Positions 1 through 11,870 of a stretch of DNA of 64,000 nucleotides are shown here, piece after piece (position 1 is the first letter of the stretch; each line of letters starts with the position of its first letter). A model generated the notes under the pieces. That model was not told the origin of the DNA and did not search any database. It worked only from the letters and a program-made list of their open reading frames with translations. The DNA lies in contig CM063245.1 in NCBI GenBank assembly GCA_032158295.1, positions 4,574,700-4,638,699 on the forward strand. Reading direction: 5' to 3'. The translations under genes and the position numbers were made by a program. Origin of the DNA: Pycnopodia helianthoides (taxonomy: Eukaryota; Echinodermata; Asteroidea; Forcipulatida; Asteriidae).

Positions 1-43
1 TGATTGGATTTAACCGGGATGTTGCAAATTCAATTAAGGGTCA

Positions 44-339
44 TCATTCCGTGTCAAATCAACCAATATTCTTAAAATTGGTAAGGTTACCTCTCAGACT
101 TGACTAAAATCAGTTCTAATATTCATCTATGGGTATAATGAACACAGGCTACCAAAAATCCAACTCCAGTGACCCTCCCTTGAGAGGGATGCCACGCCCA
201 CTTTAAGGGGCCTTTATTCCGAAACAACTGGTTAGTAAGCTCTTTTCCCCCATATGTTCATTATACCCAGAGATTAAAATTATAAAATAATTTTAGCCAA
301 ATCTGAGAGGTGACCTGGGTTGATTTGACACAGAATGAC
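44..339. repeat. Foldback element with arms of about 90-100 bp
   Basis: Bases 44-144 and 255-339 are inverted copies (for example TGTGTCAAATCAACC and GGGTATAATGAAC in the left arm recur reversed in the right arm). They enclose a loop of about 110 bp rich in GGCC and CCTCCC. This is a MITE-like or foldback element beyond the 3' end of the SAM gene. No clear target duplication is seen. Confidence 0.65.
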
Positions 340-351
340 CAATACGAACAA

Positions 352-520
352 TTTCCATAATCAGGGATATTTTTAAATTTAGTCATCAGAACACGGAAAG
401 ATTGGTTTATTTTCAGGGAACTTTTCGCAGAATTAGGAAGATTTGGCATCTCTGGATGGTGTGCACACAACTTAATTAGCTCGGCCCATGAGAAAAAAAG
501 AGTGAATTTTGCATGTCCCT
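352..520. repeat. Dispersed repeat, relative of the 3.55-3.77 kb element
   Basis: Bases 352-450 share ATAATCAGGGA, GGAAAGATTGGTT and ATTTTCAGGGAA, in the same order and spacing, with 3650-3750. It lies just downstream of the SAM stop codon, so part may be 3' UTR. Confidence 0.5.
405..410 (-). terminator. Candidate polyadenylation signal of the SAM gene
   Basis: AATAAA on the minus strand, about 120 bases after the stop codon at 528. A second AATAAA lies at 213-218. No cleavage-site evidence is visible. Confidence 0.35.
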
Positions 521-527
521 TATTCAC

Positions 528-3500
528 TTACTGTTCAATTTCAGTTTGTCGATCCACCACAGTTTCATATCTTTTTTCAAAATTCTTGAAGTTTGGGGAC
601 TTCAAAAATTTGTTTTCCTTGTCAGTGAAAACCCACTCCTGAATGAAGCCGAGGATCTGGTATTGCTTGGGATATGACAGATCCCAGACATAATAAGTAA
701 ACATCAAGAGTAAAATCATTGCAAGTATACCGTCTTCCGGCAGACATTCGATGACCTCTCCATCAGCCAATATAAACCCGCTGCTAAAGAGGTCGCCTTT
801 CATGTCCGAGAGAACAACTAGTCGAGGGGGGTCTCCTTGCTTACAGGATGCCTTGAAGTTTTGTGCCTGAAAATATAATGAATTCACCGTATTTAATATT
901 TTATTTTAACAGGTGTACGTTAAGTTATCTTAATTTTAGTTTTACCATTACACTGATGTGTGATAAGCACTGTATACTCGTTACTTTTCAAGTCCTGCTG
1001 GAAAAATACACAGGCATATTACTTTAGTATGATTCAGACCTTGCAAATTTTGAGACGATTTTGGTGAGCAAAACAGTTATTGCTGCAGTCAAAACATGCC
1101 AAATCAGTTTTAAAAAAGTGCTTTTGCCATGGGGATAGGCCTCCACACAGATGCAACACCCAATTCGAAGAAAGAACATTTGTTGAAAATTTTTGTAGTT
1201 ATATAAATTGAGAAAAATGTTCGTTACAAAGGCTGCTACTCAGGCATATTCCCTCACAAGATGATATTTTTTTTTAACATCTGAGAAAAAAAAATCAATA
1301 AAAAGGAAATCGATCAGAGACAGAGGGGGGGGGGGGGTAAGCCTTCAAACTGCAAACCTTTGTTATAAAAAAAGGGTCCATAACAATCAAGAAAAACACA
1401 TATTTATATAACCTTTACCTCCACTAAGGTGATGGCATCTGCGTGTTCCTTGCTACTCTTCCCCTGAAGGGACACCTTCTCTTGGAGCTTTTGTACAGAG
1501 TCATAGACATCCTTGTCGCTGTCACTGGCATCCTAAACCATGAATAATTGTTTGATTAGTTCATTCCAATAAAATACATAATAATTTTGTAATGCTAACA
1601 TGCCACCAAGTTGTGCTACATATCAAGTTGAATGTGATGCAACTGATGCAAAATAATGCCAAAAAAAAAGATCATTTTAGATTATTGAATAGCAGGTCAG
1701 CAATCTAGGTTTGTCGTAAACATAGTGATTTGTTGATTTGGTCTCATAAGTTCTGTATAACAACACGCATGCTAACTTTCGAGAGGTAGATGCTAGCACA
1801 ATACGAATTGCCAGTGTTTTTGAATTTTTCAGCCAATGGCAATCTGAGATACAAGAAAATTGAAATTAGCTGATCCACTGAAAAACTGCATGGATAAGAA
1901 GCAGAAAACAAACTTACAGACCGCTAACAGACGACCTGTTAACCGATACATAACTTATCTTGGCATGCTAGGAAAAGAAATCCCCCCCCCCCTCCCCCCA
2001 AAAAAAAAAACCGCACCTGCAAACAAGCAAAGCAAACAAAACAAAGCGAAGCCTCAGTCAAAGAAGTACACTCACTTCAATATCCCACATTTTGTCTAGA
2101 AATCCTATCATTTGACGGATATTCTCCCCAAGCGTTTCTTGGTTTAAGCTTGTCCTTAGAAGAAAAAACTCCTGCACAATCTGCAAAAAATGTAACAAAA
2201 ACAAGTATATCAGCTGTCTGAAAGTATCAGGTAATATTTAACCACAAGGGTAACCAACCGCTTTAAATTTAAATCTATTTTTGGTTATGTCAAATAAAAT
2301 AATGATGATGTAGCAGCAGGGACTTTAACCTGTGGAGCCAAGTACATTTCACACAAAGCACCATGTACACAATGTATTAAAAGATCCAATGTTTCTTGCT
2401 AAAATGAAAGTGCTTAAACCTAGTCAGGACCATGAATTTTTAAAGAAACAATTTGTTTCTTCTTTTTGTATCTTTTTCAGTATTGTACTACTTTGTACAT
2501 GTACATCATTAAGAAAGTGCACCAACATTGCAAGAGATGGATGATTTTGAGTATTATATATACTTACAAAACAAGGTTTTTTCAGGATGGGAAATTCTTT
2601 GACAATAGTTCCCACATCACCATCCTTCAGCCCTTGAATCCACCGTCTTCTTAGAGTGAAGGTGTCTCGCTGGATTTTCCTTAGTTTCGGCTTATCTGGG
2701 TTCACCTCATCATTACACATTTTCTTCATGGCATCTTTTTTCTCCTCGTAACTAGATTGATCACCTGAGTCATGTACACACATGATATTAGCAAAATAGT
2801 ATAAATAATTATACACGTACTGTTGCCCCAGGTTGTATTTTCCCCGAGGCAGAGATGAGGGCAAACGGAATGCTCAAGGGATAAATGACTTTGACTGATT
2901 CTGAATACACCCATGGTCAACATTTTGTTCCATGTTCTAAACATAAATAAAGTAGCAATCATTCCAAGTACCTTGTTTCAACTCGGTGCCCATTACCGAA
3001 ACTTGGAAACCATGGACTTCTACATAAGATGCATACTGTAGAAAAATGAAAACAAGACCAACTATTCACTATTCATCAGCTTTTACCTTCTTGATCTTGA
3101 AGCGCAAGAAACTGAGTTGCTCTAGATGTTCTGTTTTTCTTGATTGGCTCTCCTTCAGATCTCCTGTTTCTTCTCCATCTGATGTTCCTAAGCTTCTGAG
3201 ATAACTTTTCATTAAAGTACGACTGCAAATTAAACACATTTAGACCACCATGTCTTTAGCCAGGAAATGAAATAAGCATTGGAAATATAAACTAAATAAA
3301 AACAGGTGCAATTGTTTATAAGTGCCAGTATATCTGTTTGATGAGCACTGGTAGTGCATTGCTCTATCGCTCATGCCAACATGGCTTAGCAATTGTTTTT
3401 GGCTAAATAAACAGCATTTCAGGAAATTGTGACTTTCTCTAAATGTTGCCTTGTCTGCTGGTCAACTATACATCAATTATATCTTGACCACAACTTTGAG

Positions 3501-6500
3501 ATAATAATTATATACCATGTTCAGGAGGCTTATTTAGTTAAATTGACCACTTGTACAGAGCTGCCAAAGTTTGCAATCATGCAGATTTTTTACAACAATC
3601 AGGGAGATATTTTGAATTACATTCAAAATATTATAATAGGGAAACAGTTTCCATAATCAGGGAGATTTTTCAAATTTGTTCATCAGACAGGACATGGAAA
3701 GATTGGTTGATTTTCAGGGAATTTTCTACAGAATAAGGGAGAGTTGGCAGCTTTGCTTGTACTGGAGACCACAAACCTGCCTGCACATACTTAGTACTCA
3801 CCCAGGGATGTTCGCCTTTATGACCAATGCAGGGGTACATGTTGTACATCAACTGGCCAAAATCAGCATAGTCTCCACGGTTTAAGATGTCACGGTGGGC
3901 TAAAACGTGATAAGCGGTTTCTTCAATAAACTTCGACCACTCTTTGTAAACTTCCTTCTTTTCCAAAAGCATATCAATATGGTCCGAATACGACGGGGTG
4001 GTGAATTGCCGAGATGGATCAGTTGCTGCTTTAGTGCTTGAAGTTGAAGCTGTTGCACGTATCTGCTCTGCTGGGGTTGATAGCTACAAACATGAGATCA
4101 TAAATAGGCACATAAACTAAAATAGGCTGGTTATGGTATACTGTATGGCATACCATCCCTACAAATAAAAAATTGTATTACAAAATTTGTTTCCCTCTCA
4201 TTCAGGGTACAACAGTGCTGTACAAGTTATTATAAAAGTACAGGTTGATATAACAGTACAGAAATGAAAGGGCCCAAACCAACCTCTTGTGAGTTGTTTC
4301 CACCATCAACATGGATCTGTTTCACTAGAGTAGTTAACTTCCGAGCAACACCAATCTTGTCAGGAAACATGTGGAATATGTCTTCCTCTGTCAAGCTGAG
4401 GAGTGCTGTTCCATCAACTTCATTCTCTGTTGAATGGGAGGTTAAGTTATATAAACCACACTTCGTCAACATTCTGCAGCATTACATACTTAACCCCAAG
4501 TGTTTCATGAGAAATTTGTGGCCATCTGTAAGAAAGGTCTTTAGCTGCATGGACAGCATGAAGGTGTCCAGTATCTTTTACTACAAAGCTGTTGAAGTGA
4601 CTTGCAAAGTATTCTACTTCAAGATCTGTACAAATTAGATATTTTGCATGCTCAACAACAGCAATGCTCTTGACCCTGACAAGTGTTGGCATACATCCAT
4701 CATCCCATGATGTCATCAAAACAGTCCCAACCTCGTAAACCAATCCTTTCATCTGTATTCGACGTGTCAGCAACAGTTCATGAACATCGTTATTCTGCAG
4801 TTCAGAGCATCTGGGTGTCAGAACTTCAATGTATTCATAGTTGTCAATGGACATAGTGGACCCTTTATTAACCTCATCCCCAACATAAAGGTATGTTTCC
4901 GATCTTTTACCACTTGCCTGTAGCTGTTGAAGACACATCCAACGCTGATGATACTCAGCAACTGATTTAGCTATTGCCTTGAAATTACGCCATTTGTGAC
5001 TTTTGAACAGGCCATGTTTCCCTTCCATACGCATGCACCAATGGTGTCTCAATGGACCAAATTGAAGCAGTTGCTTCGGGAAATGCAACAGATAGTGCAT
5101 TTTTGGCGTAAATGATTTGTCAGGATACAGCTCAATGAAATACCTAAGATAAGTCGCTATCAGGTCTGTTAAACTGTTGTAACGTCCTTTCTGATGCCAC
5201 TGGTGAAAGACACAGCCCAATAATCTGCTGAAATCGAATGAAATTTACCCAATGGAGATCTTCTCTTGGTACCATGTGACCAACCATAAATGGCAGCAAC
5301 AATATGAGATTTTTCATTGATGCAGCAGTTTGACGCAAGGTAGAACTATGTTGCAAATCTTTTGCCTCAATAATTTGAGGTTTATCATTTACCTCAGATG
5401 AACTGTAATTGAAGTTTTCAATAATTCTGCCCAGGTCGGAAACAGAAAAGTACCTCTCTTGAATCAGGTGAACAAGTAGTAGTCTTACCTCTATACGAGC
5501 TATTCCCTCAAGGAGAACATGCATTGGGTCATGTAAAATACATTTAGTTATTTGAAACTCAGGCACAGAGAAAAGCAAACCTTTGCTGTTAATGCCATAT
5601 TGCTTTGACCAATAAAGCTTGGCTTCTCTTGACAGACCTTCAAGCTCGTTACATCTGTCCCGATGTTCATCTTCATCTCTCCCATCACAATCTTTGTCAT
5701 AGAAGCGTGTATTTAATGCATTGCGAGAAATATCACATGTCCTACATGGTTTCAATGCACCTCCCACTCCTTCTTTGAATCCTCCAACACTTTGTGCAGC
5801 AGGAGTATCACCCAGGAATACTACTAAAAGACCATAATGGAGTACATCACAATCATTAATAGATACATTTACACCATGATGAAGACTTCTAAGAGCATTT
5901 TGAAAATCCTTAAGGAGGGTTTCAGAACCATATCGCTTTATGTATGTCGATTTTGCTACTGCTATCAACTGTATCACAGACAGTTTACTGCGGAATTCTG
6001 GGGGAATGTTGAGCAACACATAGTAAAACACACAGAGCTTGTGCCTCCTGGTATGGGAACCAATTGGGTTTACAAGTTCAAATTCATCAGTATAAACAGC
6101 AAACTGCAGGGCCCCAGGATGTTCATTCAAAAACTTGCTGTTTTGCAGGAAGACACCATCTTTCACATCAGTCATCAGCCTTTCTGAAACAAAACGGGCC
6201 TCTTTAAGACATGCCTGTACTTCTGGCATTGAGAGCAGTGACTTCAGATTTTCAAGAAATGGTACAAAGTAACCATAATCAGTTTTCTTTGACAATTTGT
6301 AGCTCCCTTTGTGTTTTTTACGGGCTAAATGATCTCCCATAACGACAGCTTCAGGCATAACTGACCCAAGATGTTGTTTCATATACTTTTCTCTCTTGTA
6401 ATGGGAATCAAGCTCTGCAAAAGCTGTGTCAGCATCAAGGAGATGATTTAAATCATGAAGTGTCTGTGGTTCCAACATTTCCTTCAAAGCATTGAATCGA

Positions 6501-7531
6501 TTCTGGTACAATTCCCTTACACTCAGGATCACCTCTTCTATAGCTGAGTTACTCATGCCATGTGCAGCTTTGAGCTTCAAAAGAAAAGCTGCTTCAGATT
6601 TAGTTGTGTCCAACTCACTGCATTCATCATCCATGTCATCCCTGTCAGAGTCATCACTGACATCACCCTCTACAGACACATGTTCTCTTTCATAATTGTG
6701 ATGTCGCTTTACATGGATTTTATAAGTATTGTACTTTCTGAAAGAGGCCCCACAACCTTTTGCGCCACAATGAGCAATAAATGTTGGGGCATTTCTGTGC
6801 CGGCGCACTATGTGCTGTAAAATGTTCTGTGTACTTGAGGTAAAGTATGGACACATGCTGCAATGCTGAGAAGTGGCCATTATAACAGTTTTAAATGTTG
6901 CTCACAGTCAAAAGAAAAACACTACTGCTGGGTACCTGAAATATATAGAACCATGCGGTGCCTGAAGTTTAGTCATTTATAAAAGCATACACAAGGGCTT
7001 GAATTTCAAGAGGAAACATCCTTTGACTAGATTGGAGTTTTTTGTTTACTAGACCAGTCACAATGAAAACAGCTTTAATTTAAACTGTTTTGATTTGAAC
7101 AAGTACTAAGGGATTATTATTTTATCTTATTTGTTGTGTGTGTATGTCATGTATATTATAATTTGAGTTTCAATGCAGATGAGTTCTCTGCTTCAAGTTT
7201 AGATAATAAGAGGATGCATCTCTCGGCAAACAAGTTTAGTATTCAATTCAAAAACACAAAACAACCAGACTGGTTTGGCCCAACTCCGAAATTTACAGTT
7301 TAATTAACTAGGGGTACCCTTTTCGCAAAAATTGTCTTGCCGCAACAAGAATGAACTTTTGAAATACCACGGGTTGTAATCTTGCAATCAATAAATACTT
7401 TGCCAAGAAAAAAAATGCATTAATAAGTAATAACACTTACGTCTTATCACTCCCAAGGATGCATCCGATAGGTTTTTGTTGCTCAGCCACTCAAGGACAT
7501 CCCTCACTGTGGAATCATTATTTATCTCCAT
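528..7531 (-). CDS. SAM-domain protein, SAMD3-like family (8 coding exons)
   Basis: Coding exons are 7531-7441, 4426-4284, 4083-3802, 3222-3087, 2764-2568, 2180-2076, 1532-1419 and 866-528. All introns are GT-AG and every phase matches, giving 1,407 nt or 468 residues. Residues about 8-70 form a SAM domain (TVRDVLEWL, then EVDGTALLSLTEEDI and KLTTLVKQI), a fold that usually mediates protein-protein contacts. A central basic stretch (KLSQKLRNIRWRRNRR) and a C-terminal block (DPPRLVVLSD, then YYVWDLSYP) match my recollection of SAMD3-like proteins; length is also typical. The molecular role of this family is not well defined. The ATG at 7531 is the first in its exon, whose acceptor ends at 7540. 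Intron 1 contains a transposase-like gene on the same strand. The donor of exon 2 (GTTGGT) is weak. The stop codon overlaps a perfect GTAAGT (531-526), so the C-terminus could be spliced differently. Confidence 0.82.
3550..3768. mobile_element. MITE in SAM intron 3
   Basis: The ends are inverted: TTGTACAGAGCTGCCAAAG on the left and the reverse of it, with small differences, on the right (GTTGGCAGCTTTGCTTGTAC). The interior has two direct CAGGGAGAT blocks. It is non-coding and lies inside an intron. Confidence 0.55.
4447..6880 (-). pseudogene. Transposase-derived C2H2 zinc-finger gene, one frameshift
   Basis: The first frame (6880-5144, 578 codons) has two C2H2-like fingers (C7, C10, H23, H28; C38, C43, H56, H60), an acidic linker near 70-90, then blocks typical of a transposase family common in fish and marine invertebrates: YTDEFELVNPIG (263-274), GD (357-358) with GGFKEGVGGA, CRTC (379-382), and HDPMHVLLEGI (450-460). 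A second frame (5220-4447, 257 codons) carries the rest, including PKMHYLLHFP, FGPLRHHWCMRMEGKH and the acidic residue of EGKH. The frames join at a T run near 5171-5173, where one surplus base breaks the product. The D...D...E pattern and HDPMH resemble CACTA/EnSpm (Transposase_21/tnp2) enzymes, but the superfamily is my inference. The start at 6880 has a G after ATG, and an acceptor-like site ends at 6936. The gene lies wholly inside intron 1 of the SAM gene, with its stop about 20 bases before SAM exon 2 and no AATAAA between. Confidence 0.78.
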
Positions 7532-7839
7532 ATCAAAAGCTGAAAGTAAAAAATAAAAGCACTGATTTGAGTAGATTACATGATTACTCTTTTAACAATG
7601 TTTGAAATGCATGTATGTATTCCTCGTTAATAGACTGTGAATAGGATCCATTTCACTTTCAAATGAGAAGTTCACAATAGCAACCAAAATTAATCATTAC
7701 AAAAAACTCATCCTGTTTTCACACCGAGTATGAAATCTGAATGGGGAATTAAGTAAGACTAGACTTACATTATTAATTTACATTTATTTTCAGAAGGGAA
7801 GGCCGGCGTATCCAAATAATTTGGGACAAATGTCACACT

Positions 7840-8030
7840 CACATGTGAATGTGACCAATCATTATACCTAATATGTTTAGGTCCATATAGTGGAAAATCC
7901 ATAAGGCCCCCCCCCCAAAAAAAAAAAAAAAAAAAAGCTGTGCAATTTCGTTAACATTTAGAAACTGACACAGAACTGATATTTTTGCAAAAACAAAATA
8001 TATAAAAATATATATATATAAATCCATACC
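7840..8030. repeat. Low-complexity C/A run and TA-rich tract
   Basis: A run of C followed by about 20 A (7905-7936) and a TATATATA stretch (8005-8022). There is no gene. The remaining 7,540-9,030 sequence, which would be the 5' UTR intron of the SAM gene, shows nothing else recognisable. Confidence 0.6.
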
Positions 8031-9035
8031 TTACCACTACCATAGTACCAGTGCCTCAAAACCCATACAATAAAAGACAAACAAATATATAAATATAACC
8101 TTAATTATTGTGCTGACCCCAAGCCAGCTTTAAGCTCTTTGAACTCACAATAACTTGTTTCTTAATTCAGCCATCCACTAAAAACTACAGTCAAGCAAAC
8201 AAGCAGTGGCAGTGCTGATGAATGATGTTGCCACTGACTCAGCTGTTGTTAAGTTCAATGCACAAACATAAATAAAAACAGTGTTAAATTGATGAGTTTA
8301 AACCCACGTGACTGGAGCACGGTGAACATATTGAGAACAAAAAATTACTGTATAAAAAACATAATTTTCATAGGCAAAGCCACAGGCAGAGGAGCAACAA
8401 TGTAACATATGCACACAACGTTGATAATGGAAAATTTAACCGTGTGTTTCCGCATCGAGAAATTTGTGAAAAGGTTTAAGATCCAAGGCTTGTTCCAACC
8501 AGCCAATCGAAAGGCAGTACTTCAGCCAATCAATGAACGAAACATTAACAGCACGCTCAGAGCATCAGCCAATCCCAATGCGGGATACTGTTACAGAACT
8601 CATGGTAAGCTTCCTGCACAAAACTTTTTTTGGCGGGAACGGTGTTGTTCGCCTCATAAACAAATTTTCAAAGTCTGGATAAAGTCATTGTAGTGGCGTG
8701 ATTTCATAAAATCAATAAATAATCAAGCTTCACCCAATTCAACATTGAACGTGGTCAGTTTTTTAGGATAGAAGAGGGATCCGGACGATGCCATCGTGTC
8801 GACATGTCGATACAACCATACAACCGCCTGCCTATAATGTACATGTAAAAACGTATCAGTATAATTTAACGTAAAACCGTAATGCTCAAGCTACGCCCGG
8901 CCTGTCTATGGGCTAGCGCTGGTGTAAACGTTAAACTACGACATGCACGCAGTAATTATAAACCTTACATAAAACCTACAACGACTAATAGCCTATCTAC
9001 GTCATTCTAATGAAGTCTTTTATCGGAAACTACTT

Positions 9036-9230
9036 ACCAAAACATGCAAAAAATTGTTGTTTTCTGGGCGCTGTAAAGCAGTGTGATGTCGTCGTTTTCC
9101 AGCCAGCGAGAGGAAGTGGTGCTGCGCATGCGCTGGTGGGATGTTGCGGACGTGTGAGTACGCTCAGGTCAGCCGCGCAAAACTCGATTGATTTAATGCT
9201 ATTATTATGCAGTAGTTTTTAGAATACTGT
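9036..9230 (-). promoter_or_regulatory. Putative TATA-less promoter and non-coding exon 1 of the SAM gene
   Basis: On the minus strand a perfect donor (TTG|GTAAGTA, exon end 9038) would join to the acceptor before coding exon 1 (7540). About 85-95 bases upstream of that donor is a perfect NRF1-type palindrome, TGCGCATGCGC (9123-9133), and next to it an ETS/GABP-like site (GAGGAAGTGG on the plus strand, 9110-9119). The region is CpG-richer than its surroundings. NRF1 and ETS sites with no TATA box are typical of broadly expressed animal genes. The transcription start, probably around 9,100-9,230, is inferred. Confidence 0.55.
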
Positions 9231-9239
9231 TTTTGGATC

Positions 9240-9725
9240 ACGAGCCAAGGTGTGACGTGTTCTCGTGGCCGTGTTTTGCTCGAAATGATTGAATTAGAAA
9301 CCGAACTAACTAAGCCAATGAGCGTAAAACATTAAAATAATTGTTGAATCTTAAGACGTCATCTTAATCTGGGCCCAATCATAGACATTTTATCAAGCAA
9401 ATTTTTCTGCTCATCGTTTTTTTTTAAATAGCCTAGGTGTTGTATCAACAAGCTATAGTAGGCTACATGTAGGCCTTGGCCCAAAGTTAAATGAGCGTTT
9501 GCTATGACACAAACGCAAAATTAAACGGGTTTTAAATACTTCGCATTTTGTTAAAACGTAACTTTACCCTACACACTGCGTCAACTTGCTACACGTGTTT
9601 AGCTTCAAAAATTGAGTGAAAATACATTCTGAATGTAGGCATATGGCCTTTTTAAATGATAACAGTTCTATCCTGCAAAACAAATCGCAATAGGCGTCCA
9701 GCTTTTTGACACGTGAGATATCCAT
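9240..9725. other. Intergenic, nothing recognised
   Basis: AT-rich sequence between the SAM promoter region and the 136-bp satellite. No exon, RNA gene or named repeat was seen. Confidence 0.5.
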
Positions 9726-9729
9726 TTAG

Positions 9730-10885
9730 CTTACAAACATTATTTCTAACACGTTGACGTGAAGCACATTTCGAATGTGTTTAAACTCAAAGCTTCACTT
9801 CAAACAAGCACAACCGTGAACTCTCAACACTTTAGCTTGTTGACATGTTAAAAAGATACCCGTTTAGCTTTCAAACATATTGCTAAACATGTTTACGTGT
9901 GAACATGTTTCGATTGTGTTTAAATTTAAAACTTCACTTCAAACAAGCACAACAAATCTCAACACGTTTAGCTTGTTGACATGTTAAAAAGATACCCGTT
10001 TAGCTTTCAAACACTACTTGCTAAACATGTTTACGTGTGAACATGTTTTGATTGTGTTTAAATTCAAAACTTCACTTCAAACAAGCACAACAAATCTCAA
10101 CACGTTTAGCTTTTGGACATGTTAAAAAGATACCCGTTTAGCTTTCAAACACTACTTGCTAAACATGTTTACGTGTAAACATGTTTTGATTGTGTTTAAA
10201 TTCAAAACTTCACTTCAAACAAGCACAACAAATCTCAACACGTTTAGCTTTTGGACATGTTAAAAAGATACACGTTTAGCTTTCAAACATATTGCTAAAC
10301 ATGTTTACGTGTGAACATGTTTTGATTGTGTTTAAATTCAAAACTTCACTTCAAACAAGCACAACAAATCTCAACACGTTTAGCTTTTGGACATGTTAAA
10401 AAGATACCCGTTTAGCTTTCAAACACTACTTGCTAAACATGTTTACGTGTAAACATGTTTTGATTGTGTTTAAATTCAAAACTTCACTTCAAACAAGCAC
10501 AACAAATCTCAACACGTTTAGCTTTTGGACATGTTAAAAAGATACCCGTTTAGCTTTCAAACATATTGCTAAACATGTTTACGTGTAAACATGTTTTGAT
10601 TGTGTTTAAATTTAAAACTTCACTTCAAACAAGCACAACAAATCTCAACATGTTTAGCTTTTGGACATGTTAAAAAGATACCCGTTTAGCTTTCAAACAT
10701 ATTGCTAAACATGTTTACGTGTAAACATGTTTTGATTGTGTTTAAATTCAAAACTTCACTTCAAACAAGCACAACAAATCTCAACACGTTTAGCTTTTGG
10801 ACATGTTAAAAAGATACCCGTTTAGCTTTCAAACATATTGCTAAACATGTTTGCGTGTAAACATGTTTTGTGTGTGTTTAAATGC
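9730..10885. repeat. Satellite, 136-138 bp unit, about 8 copies
   Basis: The marker ACATGTTAAAAAGATA recurs at 9843, 9979, 10117, 10255, 10391, 10529, 10665 and 10801, giving spacings of 136 or 138. Each unit carries a near-perfect palindrome built of two AAACATGTTT blocks around a central ACGTGT. The two spacing classes come from two unit variants (AAACACTACTTGC versus AAACATATTGC). The leftmost copy is the most diverged. Confidence 0.9.
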
Positions 10886-11715
10886 TAAGCGCCGTTTTTA
10901 CAGTGCATTATAGCACGAGTGTTCTTCAAAATACAAGCCCAGAAACTCTCAATCTAAATTGTGTTCTGTAAATACCCTAAAGCAGAGCTGTGTACTGAGA
11001 GAGTTGCTTCATGGGGACAAGTTTCCTTTGGTCACATGGTTACTGGACGCCATTTTCGGTCCAAATGTAGCACAACCCAATGTGCAGTCTGGTCTGGCAC
11101 CCTGTGTGCGCCAATACGGTGTTTTGGTCAAACAATGACTTTATGTCCTTTCTATTGCAACGTCACAGCCCGAGTTCTTTGCCAACCACGGTTGGAAAAC
11201 TATGGGAAGCCATAAGTGCAAAGCAAAACAGATTTGTAACAATGCTGTAACACAAACATTCAAAAATAGTGTTGAATTTGTTGGAAACAAAGCAACCAAT
11301 CGTGGGATGTATTTCTTTGTATTGAAAGTTTGTCGAATTTGGTCACAACATCTGTTAACACGATTTATAATGTTTTGCTAACATTCGGCCGCCCATGCCA
11401 ATCAGCACGGCTTGTTTGTCAACAATAGAAAGGTCTATTAATCAGAAGTTGTCGCAATTCTCTCAACAAACGGCTCTGCCCTGAATAGAAGTCATAAATA
11501 GCGCCCTCTTCTGAGCTGACCAGACTCAACGAGGAAGTCAATCTCCCGATAATGAAGCTGACTTTTGAAGGAAGGGGAAATTAAAACAGCCTTAGTAAAC
11601 TGGACAAGTATTCAAATTATGTATATATTTTTTAATGTACAAAGGCATATATGTTTATCTGTAAAAATTGTCTCATTCGGCCTCTGGCGGCGTTTAAGTG
11701 TTTTTGTATTACTTC
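10885..11715. other. Intergenic, nothing recognised
   Basis: An 84-codon plus-strand frame at 10961-11215 has no recognisable domain and unremarkable codon use. I see no other structure. Confidence 0.45.
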
Positions 11716-11870
11716 AATTCCATAATAAGCTGTGAAAACTAGGCACAATGTGAGTAACCAATTACAAATGGCACCTGTGACATTGCATTTTGGCTGGTAG
11801 CCTTATTACAGTAAGCAAAATGGTTTGTGCATTACTTTTTGTGCTGAAAAGCAGTTCGATGAAGTTTGGC
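11715..11870. mobile_element. Degenerate MITE family A copy
   Basis: Carries the family A interior (GGCTGGTAGCCTTATTACAG, preceded by a CACCTGTGACATTGCATTTT-like block), but the terminal repeats are eroded. Confidence 0.5.

Noticed and set aside
261..527. 88-codon minus-strand frame next to the last SAM exon
   Set aside because: Lies in foldback and dispersed-repeat sequence; not needed by any splice path seen, though the GTAAGT at 531-526 leaves a small doubt.
4264..4638. Plus-strand frame of 124 codons
   Set aside because: Antisense shadow of SAM exon 2 and the transposase 3' end.
5168..5185. Programmed -1 frameshift site in the transposase
   Set aside because: GTTTAAC resembles a slippery heptamer, but the needed shift is +1, so an indel is the simpler explanation.
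5837..6820. Plus-strand frames of 67-116 codons
   Set aside because: Antisense shadows of the transposase frame.
9010..9222. 70-codon plus-strand frame with an ATG
   Set aside because: Overlaps the promoter and exon-donor region of the minus-strand gene; no domain or splice support.
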